A stretch of DNA of 64,000 bases from Candidatus Thiothrix putei (GTDB lineage Bacteria > Pseudomonadota > Gammaproteobacteria > Thiotrichales > Thiotrichaceae), in contig CP124756.1 in NCBI GenBank assembly GCA_029972225.1, forward strand, positions 1,532,001-1,596,000. Direction: 5' to 3'. Positions 46,920-56,467 of the stretch are shown piece by piece. The translations under genes were made by a program, and so were the position numbers. The stretch's first letter is position 1. Each line of letters starts with the position of its first letter. A model generated the notes under the pieces. That model searched no databases, was not told the origin of the DNA, and saw only the letters and a program-made list of their open reading frames with translations.

Positions 46920-48325
46920 CATCTCCTTATACACAAATCAGTCCATTCCCAACTCACTAGCCATCTGAATGCCATAAATGCAGTCCAGCACGCGTGAGTA
47001 GCCTAACCAGATACTTTTAGCCCCCGGTTCGCCGTCGGATTTTCTGCCCAGAAAGCCCCCCAGTTCTGCGAGATTGCGGATCACTTGATTGAGGGTAGGT
47101 ATGCCATCGGGTAGTGCTTTTTTGCCGAGTCGGAAGGAGACTTTCCATTCCAAGGGGTCAAACACCAGATCAGCAGGAAGTTCTGGACAGGTACGCCCCA
47201 ACCGCATCAGAAACATAATCCGCCAGGCCACCATGATGTAGAGCGCGAGGGCTTTTTCGATGCGCTCTTTGGTGTCCAGTTGCAGTTTTTCGACGCGACA
47301 ACCGACTTTCAGAACATCAAAAAACATCTCGATTTCCCAACGCGCCCGATACCAGTCGATGAGTTCACAGGCGGCATCGGCGGTCTCTACACAACGGTTG
47401 GTGACTAAACGCCAAATGAGGGGCGATTTTCCGGCGGGTGGGTTGATTTCTTTGGCTTGCACCAAGGTCAATAGCATCGGATGCTTACTCTTGGGACGCA
47501 AGGTATAACGTAACACCTTGATTTCTTGTACCACTTTACGGGGCTTTTCACCCTGCTTGCGCGGTTTGGTAAAAGTGATACGAGTCAACGCTTTTTGTTG
47601 ATCAATGGCATCCCACAGTTTGAGGTCATCCCCCAAAGCCCGGTTATGTTGCGCCCGTATCAGCAGGTCAGCCGGGTAATCCAAGGCTTGCGCCCGTTTG
47701 AGTAAGTCATAAAAGTCGCTTTCACGGTCGCCAGTATAGATGAGGCGGTGTTCAGGGCAGCGTGCCGCCAGTTCAGCTACCCGTTCATACCCTTCAATCC
47801 AGCGGCGGCTTTCTTTGATGCTGGGGTTGGCTTGGTCGGCAGCTTTGCTCAATCCCCGTGACCACATCCACGTATCGGTGATGCCCAACGGCAAACGTTC
47901 TGGGGTAATACACAAGGTCGGATGCAGGTACATCCCGCGTTGCTTGTCGTAGGATAACCGCCCTAAACCCTCGGTTTCTTGTCCATTGAAGTCCAGTTCG
48001 GTCGTATCTTGAATACACAGGATAATCCGCGAATCTTGTTGACGAATTCGGCACTCTGTCGCTTCAAAGTGGGATGCCATCAAAGCATCATGGCTCACCG
48101 CTTCATTCCAGAAGAAACGGTACGTCGCCAAGGTGCTTGACCAACTTTGGCAAGCCTTAGGGATGCTGGACTGGGGGGCTTTCAGCATGGCTTTGAGGAT
48201 ATGGGCGGCTCGTGTTTCGAGACGCTTGTCTCCCAAATCAAGATCGGTGAGTTCGGTAGATGACCAGTTCATGAGTGAAAATTGCTTATCTTACATCAGC
48301 TTGGGAACTTGTGTATAAGGAGATG
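46920..48325 (-). mobile_element. IS4-family (IS50-like) insertion sequence, 1406 bp
   Basis: Perfect 17-bp terminal repeats, CATCTCCTTATACACAA on both ends, and a 9-bp duplication GGTATAAGT at 46911-46919 and 48326-48334. The 9-bp duplication matches IS50/Tn5 behaviour. It sits in the secreted SUMF gene. Confidence 0.95.
46938..48272 (-). CDS. IS4-family transposase, Tn5/IS50-like
   Basis: A 444-residue transposase. The Tn5-like pattern is visible: NWSSTELTDLDLGDKRLETR at the start, then the DDE residues in IQDTTELDF, TGDRESDFYDLL, and the YREK-like YRARWEIEMFF motif. Full length with no stops, so it may be active. The first 45 bp of the element upstream of its start would hold its promoter. 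Confidence 0.93.
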   Translation of the reverse strand: MNWSSTELTDLDLGDKRLETRAAHILKAMLKAPQSSIPKACQSWSSTLATYRFFWNEAVSHDALMASHFEATECRIRQQDSRIILCIQDTTELDFNGQETEGLGRLSYDKQRGMYLHPTLCITPERLPLGITDTWMWSRGLSKAADQANPSIKESRRWIEGYERVAELAARCPEHRLIYTGDRESDFYDLLKRAQALDYPADLLIRAQHNRALGDDLKLWDAIDQQKALTRITFTKPRKQGEKPRKVVQEIKVLRYTLRPKSKHPMLLTLVQAKEINPPAGKSPLIWRLVTNRCVETADAACELIDWYRARWEIEMFFDVLKVGCRVEKLQLDTKERIEKALALYIMVAWRIMFLMRLGRTCPELPADLVFDPLEWKVSFRLGKKALPDGIPTLNQVIRNLAELGGFLGRKSDGEPGAKSIWLGYSRVLDCIYGIQMASELGMD

Positions 48326-49739
48326 GGTATAAGTACCGCGTCAGTCAGACGCAAATTACCGTGGGCGACTGGGTGGCGTTCCTGAATGCTGTTGATCCGG
48401 GTAATTCGATGGGGTTTGGACCGATTGGGGCAAGTTGCGGTAATGACTTCTGTTTTGCGGCGTACACCCACAGTGGCGGTACTTGGAGTGTGACACCGTT
48501 TAACGAAGATGGTATGGCGATGTCAGCGGCAGAAGCGGCGAAATTACCGATTGATTGGTTGTCTTTGAATATGGTGGCTCGCTACATGAACTGGTTGGCG
48601 ACCGGGAATATTAACCAAGGGGCTTTTACCTTCAGTGACACGACCTCTGGCAACGCGACCATTACCAGTTTTGATGCGAACTATCCTGGGCCACGTTTGC
48701 CGTTGGAAGACGAGTTATATAAGGCTATGTTCTGGGATAAGGCAAAGCAAGCGTATAACGATTATCCCACTAATAACGTACAGGGAGATGGTACGCCAGT
48801 ATTGGCTGGAATTGATGCCAGTGGTATTCATAACAGTAATGCGGGTGGCGCATTGATTCCGGGTTATGGTGGCACTAAGCACTATGCACAAGTGGGGCAA
48901 GAAACTGGCAACCCGTGGGGAGTGCGTGATACGGCGGGCAATCGGCATGAAACCACCCTAGAGCCTAGTGCACCCACCACGACCATTTTACGTGGTGCTG
49001 CGGCATTTGGGGCTGTATCTGCATCAAAGTATGATTTTCGCGATACTTTAGCCGCAGGCAATCGTTATGTGAGTATTGGTTATCGGGTGTGGATGGGGGT
49101 TTCCGCACCTTCTGGGGTTCTACGTATCAAAAAAGTGGTAACAGGCGGTACGGATACGCAATCATTCAGTTTCAATCTGGATTGTACTGGCGATAATTTT
49201 GATAAGACGGGCATCCTCGTTAAACACAATGAAACTTACGAATCCGATGCAATTCCTGTTGGCACGCAATGTACTGTGACCGAGGTAGCACCAACGGCTC
49301 CAACAGGATTTACCTACAGCGCGGCGCAATACGCACCGGGGCAAACGGTGACGATTGAAGAAAATAATCCAAAGCTCGTTACCGTTACTAACACTTTGCA
49401 GCCAGTCGCCGCACAGAATGTCGATTTGGAAATCACCAAAGTAGCAGATAAGCCGAATGTCGTATCAGGTGATACCGTGCGTTACACCATTACCTTGACT
49501 AACAAGGGGCCGGGAGCAGCGACGGGTGTGGAGGTAACGGATCAGTTGCCAGCAGGGGTTACGTATAATGCTCATGCGACACTTAAGGGTGCGTATGACA
49601 AGAATACAGGGATATGGACTGTCGGTGCGTTAGCAAAAAATGATGTAGTAACGTTAACGATTGATGTGACAGTCAATTAATAAAAATAGTGGCGGCGTTA
49701 TTATGAGGGGTAATCGCTTTGTTAAAACAATTAGAATTT

Positions 49740-50861
49740 GGTGAATTCAAGTAATAAGTGCATAGCCTGTTAATCAAGACGGGATGCGATTTTCCTCATC
49801 AGGTCAGCGGCAAGATGTGGTAAAAAGCATCCCGAAAAACCACTGACAGGAGAGCTTCATGGCTTACACACACCTTACCTCTGAGGAGAGGCATTATATC
49901 GAAACCCGGCACAAGATGAAGGAATCGACGGCAACAATCGCGTTAACCTTGGGGCGCAGTCAATCGACGATCAGTCGTGAACTGACCCGCAACCGAGGGC
50001 AACGCGGCTATCGGCACAAGCAAGCGCACGCCAAAGCGCAACAACGCCATGCGGACAAGCCCAAAGCGGTCAAGTTGACCCCGGAACTGGCGGTCAGCAT
50101 TGATACGCTGCTGGAACAGCAATGGAGTCCTGAGCAGATCAGCGGTCGACTGAAAGCGGAAGGCAAAACGACTATTTGCCATGAAGCCATCTACCAGCAT
50201 GTACTCAGGGACAAGCGTGCGGGCGGCAAGCTGTACCTGAACCTGCGCCGCCATACGAAGAAATACCGCCAGCGTTACGGCAGTAAAACGGGCAGCGTCA
50301 AAGGCATCCCCAACCGAGTGGACATTGACGAACGCCCAGCGGTAGCCAACCAGCGTGAACGGCTCGGTGACTGGGAAGCCGACACCATGATCGGCAAGGG
50401 ACACCAAGGCGCACTGGTGACACTGGATGAACGCAAATCCAAGCTACGCCTAGCTTTTCCAGTGGCAAACAAGACCGCAGAAGCCGTAACCAGCAGCATT
50501 ATCACCTTGCTGGACGGCTTCAAGGATTGGGTACACACGCTCACCTTCGACAACGGCAAAGAGTTTGCCAAACATGAGCAAGTTGCCCAAGCCATTGGGT
50601 GCGAAACGTATTTCGCCAAGCCCTACCATTCGTGGGAGCGTGGGCAAAATGAGAACGCCAATGGGCTGTTACGCCAATACTTCCCCAAGGCAATGGGGCT
50701 ATTGGACGTGACCACCCGACAGGTACTGGAGGCTGTACATAAACTCAACAACAGACCAAGGAAGTGTCTGGGATTCAAGACACCTTACGAGGTGTTCCGA
50801 GAACTATCCGGCATAGAGGCCGAAAAGTTGGTGGGTTATGCACTTATTACTTGAATTCACC
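49740..50861 (+). mobile_element. IS30-family insertion sequence, 1122 bp
   Basis: Near-perfect terminal repeats of about 27 bp: the left end begins GGTGAATTCAAGTAATAAG and the right end is its reverse complement, with one mismatch further in. No target duplication is visible (left flank ends TTT, right flank begins TCT). It lies between the secreted SUMF gene and the cbbO 3' end. A short frame starting MRGNRFVKTIRI (49704) just left of it may be the stub of a lost gene. Confidence 0.9.
49859..50854 (+). CDS. IS30-family transposase
   Basis: A 331-residue transposase. The N-terminal HTH is seen in LTSEERHYIETRHKMKES and LGRSQSTISRELTRN. The DDE domain has GDWEADTMIGKGH (first Asp), LTFDNGKEFAKH (second Asp) and the WERGQNENANGLLRQYFPK motif (Glu). 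All residues are present and the gene looks intact. Its last codons are part of the right terminal repeat. Confidence 0.95.
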   Translation: MAYTHLTSEERHYIETRHKMKESTATIALTLGRSQSTISRELTRNRGQRGYRHKQAHAKAQQRHADKPKAVKLTPELAVSIDTLLEQQWSPEQISGRLKAEGKTTICHEAIYQHVLRDKRAGGKLYLNLRRHTKKYRQRYGSKTGSVKGIPNRVDIDERPAVANQRERLGDWEADTMIGKGHQGALVTLDERKSKLRLAFPVANKTAEAVTSSIITLLDGFKDWVHTLTFDNGKEFAKHEQVAQAIGCETYFAKPYHSWERGQNENANGLLRQYFPKAMGLLDVTTRQVLEAVHKLNNRPRKCLGFKTPYEVFRELSGIEAEKLVGYALIT

Positions 50862-50909
50862 TCTTTAGCAAAATCCAGCAACAGCATCATCGCAATATTG
50901 CGCCCACTT

Positions 50910-53252
50910 TTACTTCGTCAAACTCGCAAACAACACCGGCAATTGCTCCGGCAACCGATCCACATGGTCAATCACCGTGTAATTATTCTGCCCAAAAATA
51001 CGTTTCACATAATCATCGGCGTGCGGGTCAAGCGTCAAACAATACGTCTGCACGCCTTGGCTATACAGCTCTTCCACCGCCTTTTTCGCATCAAAGCGCA
51101 AATGCTGCGGGTCGCGCTCGTCAATATCCGCCGGTTCACCATCCGTCACCAACAAAATCAGCTTGCGGCGTTCCGGTTGCTTGTGTAAATGGTAGGCAGA
51201 ATGGCGCAACGCTGCCCCCATGCGGGTGGAAAGCCCACCTTTCATCCCCGCCAACCGCGATTTTGCTTCATCATCAAAATGCTGATTAAAATCCTTCAAG
51301 CGGAAATACTGCACATCATGCCGCCCATCCGACGCAAAACCGTGAATCGCATACGGATCGCCAATCCCCTCAATCGCCGTCGCCACCAGCGTCGAGGCTT
51401 CACGGGTCAATTGCAGCACCGTTTTGTCTGAACCCTTCATCGCCTCATTGGTCGATTGCGACAAATCCAGCAACACCACCACCGCCAAGTCACGGTTTTT
51501 AATCACATTACGCATGGTAATACGCGGGTTCGGCTGTTCGCCCATGCGAATCGAAATCATCGCATCCACCGCCGCATTAATGTCGATTTCATCGCCATCT
51601 TCCAGCCCGCGTTGGCGTTGCACCCCATCAGGCGTCAGCAAGTCGATAATCTGCTTAATGCGATGCGCCACCGGGCGGTAAGCGTCGATGATGGCGCGAA
51701 TATCATCAGGATCACCGCGTTGCTGGCGGCGTTCGTACACCGTCACCCAATCCGGGCGGTGCAACTGGATGTGGTAATCCCATTCGTGGTAGTGAAACGG
51801 TTCGGAAACCGGCTCTTTGCCCCACATCTGATTGAAACTTCGGGTGTTTTCCAGATCGTCCTCGTAAGGGTACATCTCGGTGGAACACGTCCAGATTTCC
51901 TGCGCATCATCACCCGCCAGTTCGCAATCGACCTCGTTAGCCATTTCCATCACACTGACCTGACGGCGCACCTGCCGCTGGCTGGCGGGGACGTATTCAA
52001 ACCCAACATCCCACGTCATTTCTTCCATTGTCCAGACATAACGGTTGTCATCGCGGTAAGGAATGCGAATGCGCTCCAGAATCCGCAAACTCGGCACTTC
52101 CCGCCGCCCCGCAAACAGATTGTAAAGCTCCACGCCCATCAGCCATGAGAACTGCCCGTCATCCTGTTTTTCCGCAATATTGGCGTGGAATTTCGCCACG
52201 AACGCACTAATCGCCTCATCACCCTTACCCGTGACCTGCTCATCCAGCAACATCAGCGCGATGTTTTCCAGCAAACGCATGGTCGGGTGTTCCACCGCAC
52301 CGTCATAATTCGCGGTCAGCAGCCGACTCCACAAGGTTTTCAGCCCTGGAAACGCTTGCGTGGCTTTGTATTCGACCCGCGCATCTTCCATAAAGCCAAT
52401 GAAAAACAATTGCGCCGGGCTAAGCTGTTCCGCCGACAGTGCCTTGCGGGTATACATCAAGTGCGCAGCCATGTGCGCGGCGGTAGCACGGTACAATTCC
52501 AGTCCCGGAATATCGCCCAGATCATCCACCGCATCCGGCATGTGAAAAATACGGTGTTCGATGTAGGGGCGGAAATCGGTGTAATCCGCACCCGTCGGAC
52601 GCAGGAAAAAGTCACGCGCCCACAACGCCCTCAGGTAGAAATTCAGTTTGCGCTGGGTTTTAACGAACAGTACCCCGCGCCGTTCTTTCTGCAAAGTAGC
52701 GCGGCTATCCGCCGATTCCAGATCAAAATATTTGGTTAAATTATTGAAATCACGCCGGTAGGCTTGCGCCCCAAAATTCGCCCAACGCCGCAAGCCGCTC
52801 AACGTGAGTTTGGAAAGCAATTCATCCATGTGATTCAGCATCGGACGCAAGCCGCGTGCGGCGGTCGATGCAAACTGGTGAATAAACGTCAGATAGCCGC
52901 GCACCAATTCCGCATCGCCCAAATGCCGCGAGGCAGTAGGCAGACTGGACAGCATCAGCGTAATCACTTCGCCCGATACCATCGACGACAGTTTCATCGC
53001 GGATGTGACCACATCAGGGGTAATGTCTTCGCCGCATTCTTTGGCAACCAGCGGCATTTCCTGCAAATAGGTAATGAGCAGGTCTTCACCGCGACCAAGT
53101 TTCTGAATGGCTTTTGCACCGTCCAGATAATCCAGCAATCCGGCTGGTGACATCACCCGCGTGGCTTCTTGGTAGGAACCATCGAGGACATCACGCACCC
53201 GTGGCGTTATTTTTTCGAGGAACTCCCGATATTCTTCAAGATGGATTGCCAT
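50910..53252 (-). CDS. cbbO: RuBisCO activation protein CbbO (VWA domain)
   Basis: A 780-residue adaptor that links the CbbQ ATPase ring to form I RuBisCO for removal of inhibitory sugar phosphates. The C-terminal VWA domain has the MIDAS motif DLSQSTNEAM near residue 594, LSTRMGAALRHS and LVTDGEPAD. The long N-terminal part (HxH-type VWA adaptor) is rich in charged and aromatic residues and has no membrane helix. Last gene of the cbb operon, 18 bp after cbbQ; the IS30 element lies 48 bp beyond its stop. Confidence 0.93.
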   Translation of the reverse strand: MAIHLEEYREFLEKITPRVRDVLDGSYQEATRVMSPAGLLDYLDGAKAIQKLGRGEDLLITYLQEMPLVAKECGEDITPDVVTSAMKLSSMVSGEVITLMLSSLPTASRHLGDAELVRGYLTFIHQFASTAARGLRPMLNHMDELLSKLTLSGLRRWANFGAQAYRRDFNNLTKYFDLESADSRATLQKERRGVLFVKTQRKLNFYLRALWARDFFLRPTGADYTDFRPYIEHRIFHMPDAVDDLGDIPGLELYRATAAHMAAHLMYTRKALSAEQLSPAQLFFIGFMEDARVEYKATQAFPGLKTLWSRLLTANYDGAVEHPTMRLLENIALMLLDEQVTGKGDEAISAFVAKFHANIAEKQDDGQFSWLMGVELYNLFAGRREVPSLRILERIRIPYRDDNRYVWTMEEMTWDVGFEYVPASQRQVRRQVSVMEMANEVDCELAGDDAQEIWTCSTEMYPYEDDLENTRSFNQMWGKEPVSEPFHYHEWDYHIQLHRPDWVTVYERRQQRGDPDDIRAIIDAYRPVAHRIKQIIDLLTPDGVQRQRGLEDGDEIDINAAVDAMISIRMGEQPNPRITMRNVIKNRDLAVVVLLDLSQSTNEAMKGSDKTVLQLTREASTLVATAIEGIGDPYAIHGFASDGRHDVQYFRLKDFNQHFDDEAKSRLAGMKGGLSTRMGAALRHSAYHLHKQPERRKLILLVTDGEPADIDERDPQHLRFDAKKAVEELYSQGVQTYCLTLDPHADDYVKRIFGQNNYTVIDHVDRLPEQLPVLFASLTK

Positions 53253-53270
53253 AGTTGCCTACCGTTTGGT

Positions 53271-54083
53271 TTACCCAAAGAACGTTTGTACCGCTGCGTT
53301 CAATGTATCCCGCATATCAGGGTCGTCGGTCAACGGTGTCACCATTGTCATTGAACACGCCGCCAACGGTGTAACCCCTTTGTTGATCAATTGTCCTGCG
53401 TAAACCAATAAGCGGGTGGAAATACCTTCATCCAGCCCGTGACCTTTGAGGTTACGCGCACGGTGGGCAATCTGAACCAGTTTTGCCGCCGTCTTTTCAT
53501 CCACGCCGGATTCTTTGGAAACGATGGCGATCTCAATCGCTTCACGCGGGTAGTCAAAATCCAATGCCCCAAACCGTTGCTTGGTGGATTGCTTCAAGTC
53601 CTTCATCAAGCTTTGGTAGCCGGGGTTGTAGGAAATGACCAACTGAAAATCAGGGTGGGCTTCAATCAACTCACCTTTTTTGTCCAGCGGTAAGGTGCGG
53701 CGGTGGTCGGTTAGTGGGTGGATGACGACTGTGGTATCTTGGCGGGCTTCCACGATTTCATCCAAATAGCAAATTGCGCCCATTCGTGCCGCAGTTGCTA
53801 AAGGGCCGTCTTGCCATTTCGTGCCGTCTTTGTCGAGCAAAAAACGTCCCACGAGGTCGGAGGCCGTCATGTCTTCGTTACATGCCACGGTAATCAGTGG
53901 ACGCTTCAATCGCCATGCCATGTGTTCGACGAACCGCGATTTGCCGCAACCCGTCGGGCCTTTGAGCATCATCGGCATCCGTGCGCTGTAAGCAGCTTCA
54001 TAAAGTGCAATTTCGTCGCCAACTGCTTCGTAATAAGGTTCGTGTTTAACGGTGTATTGGTTTGGGTCAACGGATGCAGACAT
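53271..54083 (-). CDS. cbbQ: RuBisCO activase CbbQ (MoxR-type AAA+ ATPase)
   Basis: A 270-residue AAA+ ATPase with Walker A GPTGCGKS near residue 41, Walker B AICYLDEIVEAR near 107, sensor-1 LVISYNPGY and a CbbQ_C tail. Together with CbbO it remodels inhibited RuBisCO. The operon position right before cbbO and the length fit CbbQ rather than NorQ, whose partner genes are absent here. Confidence 0.95.
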   Translation of the reverse strand: MSASVDPNQYTVKHEPYYEAVGDEIALYEAAYSARMPMMLKGPTGCGKSRFVEHMAWRLKRPLITVACNEDMTASDLVGRFLLDKDGTKWQDGPLATAARMGAICYLDEIVEARQDTTVVIHPLTDHRRTLPLDKKGELIEAHPDFQLVISYNPGYQSLMKDLKQSTKQRFGALDFDYPREAIEIAIVSKESGVDEKTAAKLVQIAHRARNLKGHGLDEGISTRLLVYAGQLINKGVTPLAACSMTMVTPLTDDPDMRDTLNAAVQTFFG

Positions 54084-54113
54084 GGCTAATCCTCTTGAAA
54101 TTCTGTGAAGTTT

Positions 54114-54428
54114 TTAATCTTCGTAGTCGGTTTCGTGTTCACCCGACCAGCCTGCCGCGCGTGCTTTGGCGATGGCGGCATCATGAATGAGTTGGTGGCG
54201 TGCTGCCAGCTCAGGGGGAAGGCGGCTGACTAAACAGCCGTATTTGTCCCACTCGGCATTAACCTTTTGCAGCAAAGCGTCAATCCCGGCTAGGTTCCAA
54301 TTTTGACAAGTTTCCGTTTCGGGAATCAGACCAAAGACCCACGCATCGCGGATAATCTTACCAATAGTGGTCATGCCACCGTTGATGTCATTGTCGATGC
54401 CAATGTAACGGTCGGGTTTTGTAGCCAT
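54114..54428 (-). CDS. Conserved-looking 104-residue protein in the cbb operon
   Basis: A small soluble protein encoded between cbbS and cbbQ. It starts MATKPDRYIGIDNDINGGMT and holds IGKIIRDAWVFGLIPETE and GIDALLQKVNAEWDKYGC segments with an acidic tail. It has two cysteines, no membrane helix and no motif I can name. The tight spacing (30 bp before cbbQ) and good ribosome site (GAGGAG) argue it is translated and tied to RuBisCO assembly or activation. The function is not known to me. Confidence 0.75.
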   Translation of the reverse strand: MATKPDRYIGIDNDINGGMTTIGKIIRDAWVFGLIPETETCQNWNLAGIDALLQKVNAEWDKYGCLVSRLPPELAARHQLIHDAAIAKARAAGWSGEHETDYED

Positions 54429-54453
54429 GAAACGGTACTCCTCTAGCGATTAA

Positions 54454-54480
54454 TGTGGGGGTATTGTATACACCCCCACA
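54454..54480 (-). other. Intercistronic hairpin between cbbS and the 104-residue gene
   Basis: On the transcribed strand TGTGGGGG pairs with CCCCCACA, an 8-bp stem rich in G-C, beginning 17 nt after the cbbS stop. No U-run follows. Such a hairpin can protect the cbbLS message from 3' decay or cause partial termination, giving more RuBisCO subunits than CbbQ/CbbO. Confidence 0.65.
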
Positions 54481-54497
54481 CACTGTCACCTAATCAA

Positions 54498-54854
54498 TTA
54501 GACAGTTTTACCGCGATAGATAACCATCGAAGCACCCGCACATTGTGCGTAGTTGTCCAGACCCAGCAAACGCACATGGTTGTTCGGGTGGGCTGCATGG
54601 CAGTTTTCAAGTTCTGCCAAGATAGTGTCAACGTTGGTTTCGCCGAACATCGGCAGTTTCCACATGTACCAGTAGCTGCCGGAGGCATTTTCTGGTTCAG
54701 TGTGTTCGATGGACGGGTTCCAACCTTTGTTGACGATGTATTGGATTTGCTTGCGCGTTTGATCCGCATTCATCGCTGGCAGGTAAGAGAAAGTTTCAAA
54801 CTTGCGGCTCTCGGCATTGCTCAAGCTTGATTTGTAGTCTTGCATATCACTCAT
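54498..54854 (-). CDS. cbbS: RuBisCO small subunit, form IA
   Basis: A 118-residue small subunit that caps the L8S8 holoenzyme. Typical blocks are [20 protein letters not shown], then [25 protein letters not shown] and [10 protein letters not shown]. Bacterial form I small subunits lack the plant loop, as here. It follows cbbL by 33 bp. Confidence 0.97.
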   Translation of the reverse strand: MSDMQDYKSSLSNAESRKFETFSYLPAMNADQTRKQIQYIVNKGWNPSIEHTEPENASGSYWYMWKLPMFGETNVDTILAELENCHAAHPNNHVRLLGLDNYAQCAGASMVIYRGKTV

Positions 54855-54887
54855 GTGATGTACTCCAAAATTAGGTTAAAGAATCAA

Positions 54888-56309
54888 TTACTTGTGAGCA
54901 ACGTCGAGTTTGTCAACGGTGTCAAACTCAAACTTGATTTCTTTCCAAGTTTCCATCGCGATCTTCAGTTCAGGGCTGGACTTCGCGGCATTAACCAGAA
55001 TGTCTTTACCTTCTTTCTCAATTTCGCGCCCCATGTTACGTGCTTCAACGCAAGCTTCAACCGCGACACGGTTAGCAGCAGCGCCCGCGGCGTTACCCCA
55101 TGGGTGACCTAATGTACCGCCACCGAATTGCAGTACGGAATCATCACCGAAGATGTTAACCAGTGCTGGCATGTGCCAAACGTGGATACCACCGGATGCG
55201 ACCGGCAATACGCCAGGCATTGAACCCCAGTCTTGATCGAAGAAGATACCGCGTGAACGGTCTTCTTTGATGTAGCTGTCACGCATGATGTCGATCCAGC
55301 CCAAGGTCGCTTCGCGGTCGCCTTCCAACTTACCAACAACGGTACCGGAGTGCAGGTGGTCGCCGCCGGACAGACGCAGGATCTTGGTCAGCACGCGGAA
55401 GTGGATACCGTGGTGCGGGTTGCGGTCGAGTACCGCGTGCATGGCGCGGTGAATGTGCAGCAACATGCCGTTATTTTGGCACCATTGCGCCAATTGGGTG
55501 TTGGCTGCCCAACCGCCGGTGATGTAGTCGTGCATGATGATCGGCGCACCGATTTCTTTTGCATACTCTGCACGGCGCATCATTTCGTCAGCAGTCGGTG
55601 CAGTCACGTTCAGGTAGTGACCTTTGCGTTCGCCGGTTTCGGCTTCCGCTTTGTGAATCGCTTCCATTACGAAGTCAAAACGGTGCCTCCAACGCATGAA
55701 TGGCTGGCTGTTAACGTTTTCGTCGTCTTTGGTGAAGTCCAGGCCGCCGCGCAGACCTTCGTAGCACGCACGACCGTAGTTTTTAGCAGACAGACCCAGT
55801 TTAGGCTTGATGGTGCAGCCCAACATCGGACGACCGTATTTGTTGAGGATGTCACGTTCAACTTGGATACCTTGTGGTGGACCGTTGCACGTCATGACGT
55901 AAGCGACAGGGAAGCGGATGTCTTCCAGACGTAGTGCACGCAAGGCTTTGAAACCGAATACGTTACCAACCAAAGAGGTCATGACGTTAACAACGGAACC
56001 TTCTTCAAACAAGTCGATTGGGTATGCGACGAATGCGTAGAAACAAGTATCATCGCCAGGTACGTCTTCGATAGCGTAAGCGCGGCCTTTGTAGTAGTCC
56101 AGATCGGTCAACAGGTCAGTCCAAACGGTAGTCCATGTACCGGTGGAAGATTCTGCGGCTACCGCTGCGGCGACTTCTTCACGTGGAACACCTGCCTGTG
56201 GTGTAACTTTGAAGCAAGCCAGGATGTCGGTATCTTTCGGGGTGTAATCCGGCATCCAGTAGGTTTCGCGGTATTCTTTCACGCCCGCGCTGTAATTCTT
56301 AACTGCCAT
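54888..56309 (-). CDS. cbbL: RuBisCO large subunit, form IA
   Basis: The 473-residue catalytic subunit fixing CO2 on ribulose 1,5-bisphosphate. Key residues are in place: catalytic Lys168 in [11 protein letters not shown], the carbamylation Lys194 with metal ligands Asp196 and Glu197 in [13 protein letters not shown], His in [11 protein letters not shown], the loop 6 Lys in GTVVGKLEG, and [10 protein letters not shown]. Sequence style and linkage to cbbQ and cbbO indicate form IA of the non-carboxysomal (IAq) kind; no carboxysome genes are seen next to it. A GGAGGCAC ribosome site precedes the ATG. Confidence 0.98.
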   Translation of the reverse strand: MAVKNYSAGVKEYRETYWMPDYTPKDTDILACFKVTPQAGVPREEVAAAVAAESSTGTWTTVWTDLLTDLDYYKGRAYAIEDVPGDDTCFYAFVAYPIDLFEEGSVVNVMTSLVGNVFGFKALRALRLEDIRFPVAYVMTCNGPPQGIQVERDILNKYGRPMLGCTIKPKLGLSAKNYGRACYEGLRGGLDFTKDDENVNSQPFMRWRHRFDFVMEAIHKAEAETGERKGHYLNVTAPTADEMMRRAEYAKEIGAPIIMHDYITGGWAANTQLAQWCQNNGMLLHIHRAMHAVLDRNPHHGIHFRVLTKILRLSGGDHLHSGTVVGKLEGDREATLGWIDIMRDSYIKEDRSRGIFFDQDWGSMPGVLPVASGGIHVWHMPALVNIFGDDSVLQFGGGTLGHPWGNAAGAAANRVAVEACVEARNMGREIEKEGKDILVNAAKSSPELKIAMETWKEIKFEFDTVDKLDVAHK

Positions 56310-56382
56310 GAAGTGCCTCCAACGAGGTTATAAGAAAAAAGTGTTTTTGCCTAAACAACAAGCACTGCCTGCTGATGGGGAG

Positions 56383-56408
56383 AATTATACCAAACAGTAG
56401 GTATAATT
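56383..56408. promoter_or_regulatory. CbbR operator with divergent -10 boxes
   Basis: AATTATACC and GGTATAATT are perfect 9-bp inverted arms separated by 8 bp, in the 158-bp gap between cbbL and cbbR. Each arm contains TATAAT on one strand, so two back-to-back -10 hexamers overlap the palindrome. A LysR-type regulator site here could control both directions. Confidence 0.7.
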
Positions 56409-56467
56409 GAAACTCAATAATGAAACGTGTAAATATAAGCAATGCTGATGTTTTTAGGAGGAACACA

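Larger units (their letters stand above)
46694..49680 (+). pseudogene. Secreted SUMF / DUF5979 / DUF11 protein gene, split by IS4
   Basis: The 5' part (46694-46919) encodes a signal peptide (SSSAYALDS near residue 30); the 3' part (48335-49680) encodes the rest. Removing the element and one 9-bp duplication restores a 1572-bp frame of 523 residues reading GGVGYKYRVSQTQITVGDWV. The formylglycine-enzyme-like (SUMF) domain follows, with LPLEDELYKAMF, NPWGVRDTAGN and GYRVWMG. Then a DUF5979 domain (LRIKKVVTGGTDTQSFSF, CTVTEVAP) and one DUF11 repeat (DLEITKVADKPNVVSGD, TNKGPGAATGVEVTDQLPAG). It looks like a cell-surface protein; catalytic SUMF cysteines were not evident. The downstream ORF has no signal peptide, so the gene is inactive now. 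Confidence 0.85.

Noticed and set aside
53271..54083. NorQ/NirQ (denitrification) identity for the MoxR-type ATPase
   Set aside because: It is flanked by cbbS, the 104-residue gene and cbbO and no nor or nir genes are in view, so CbbQ is the better name.
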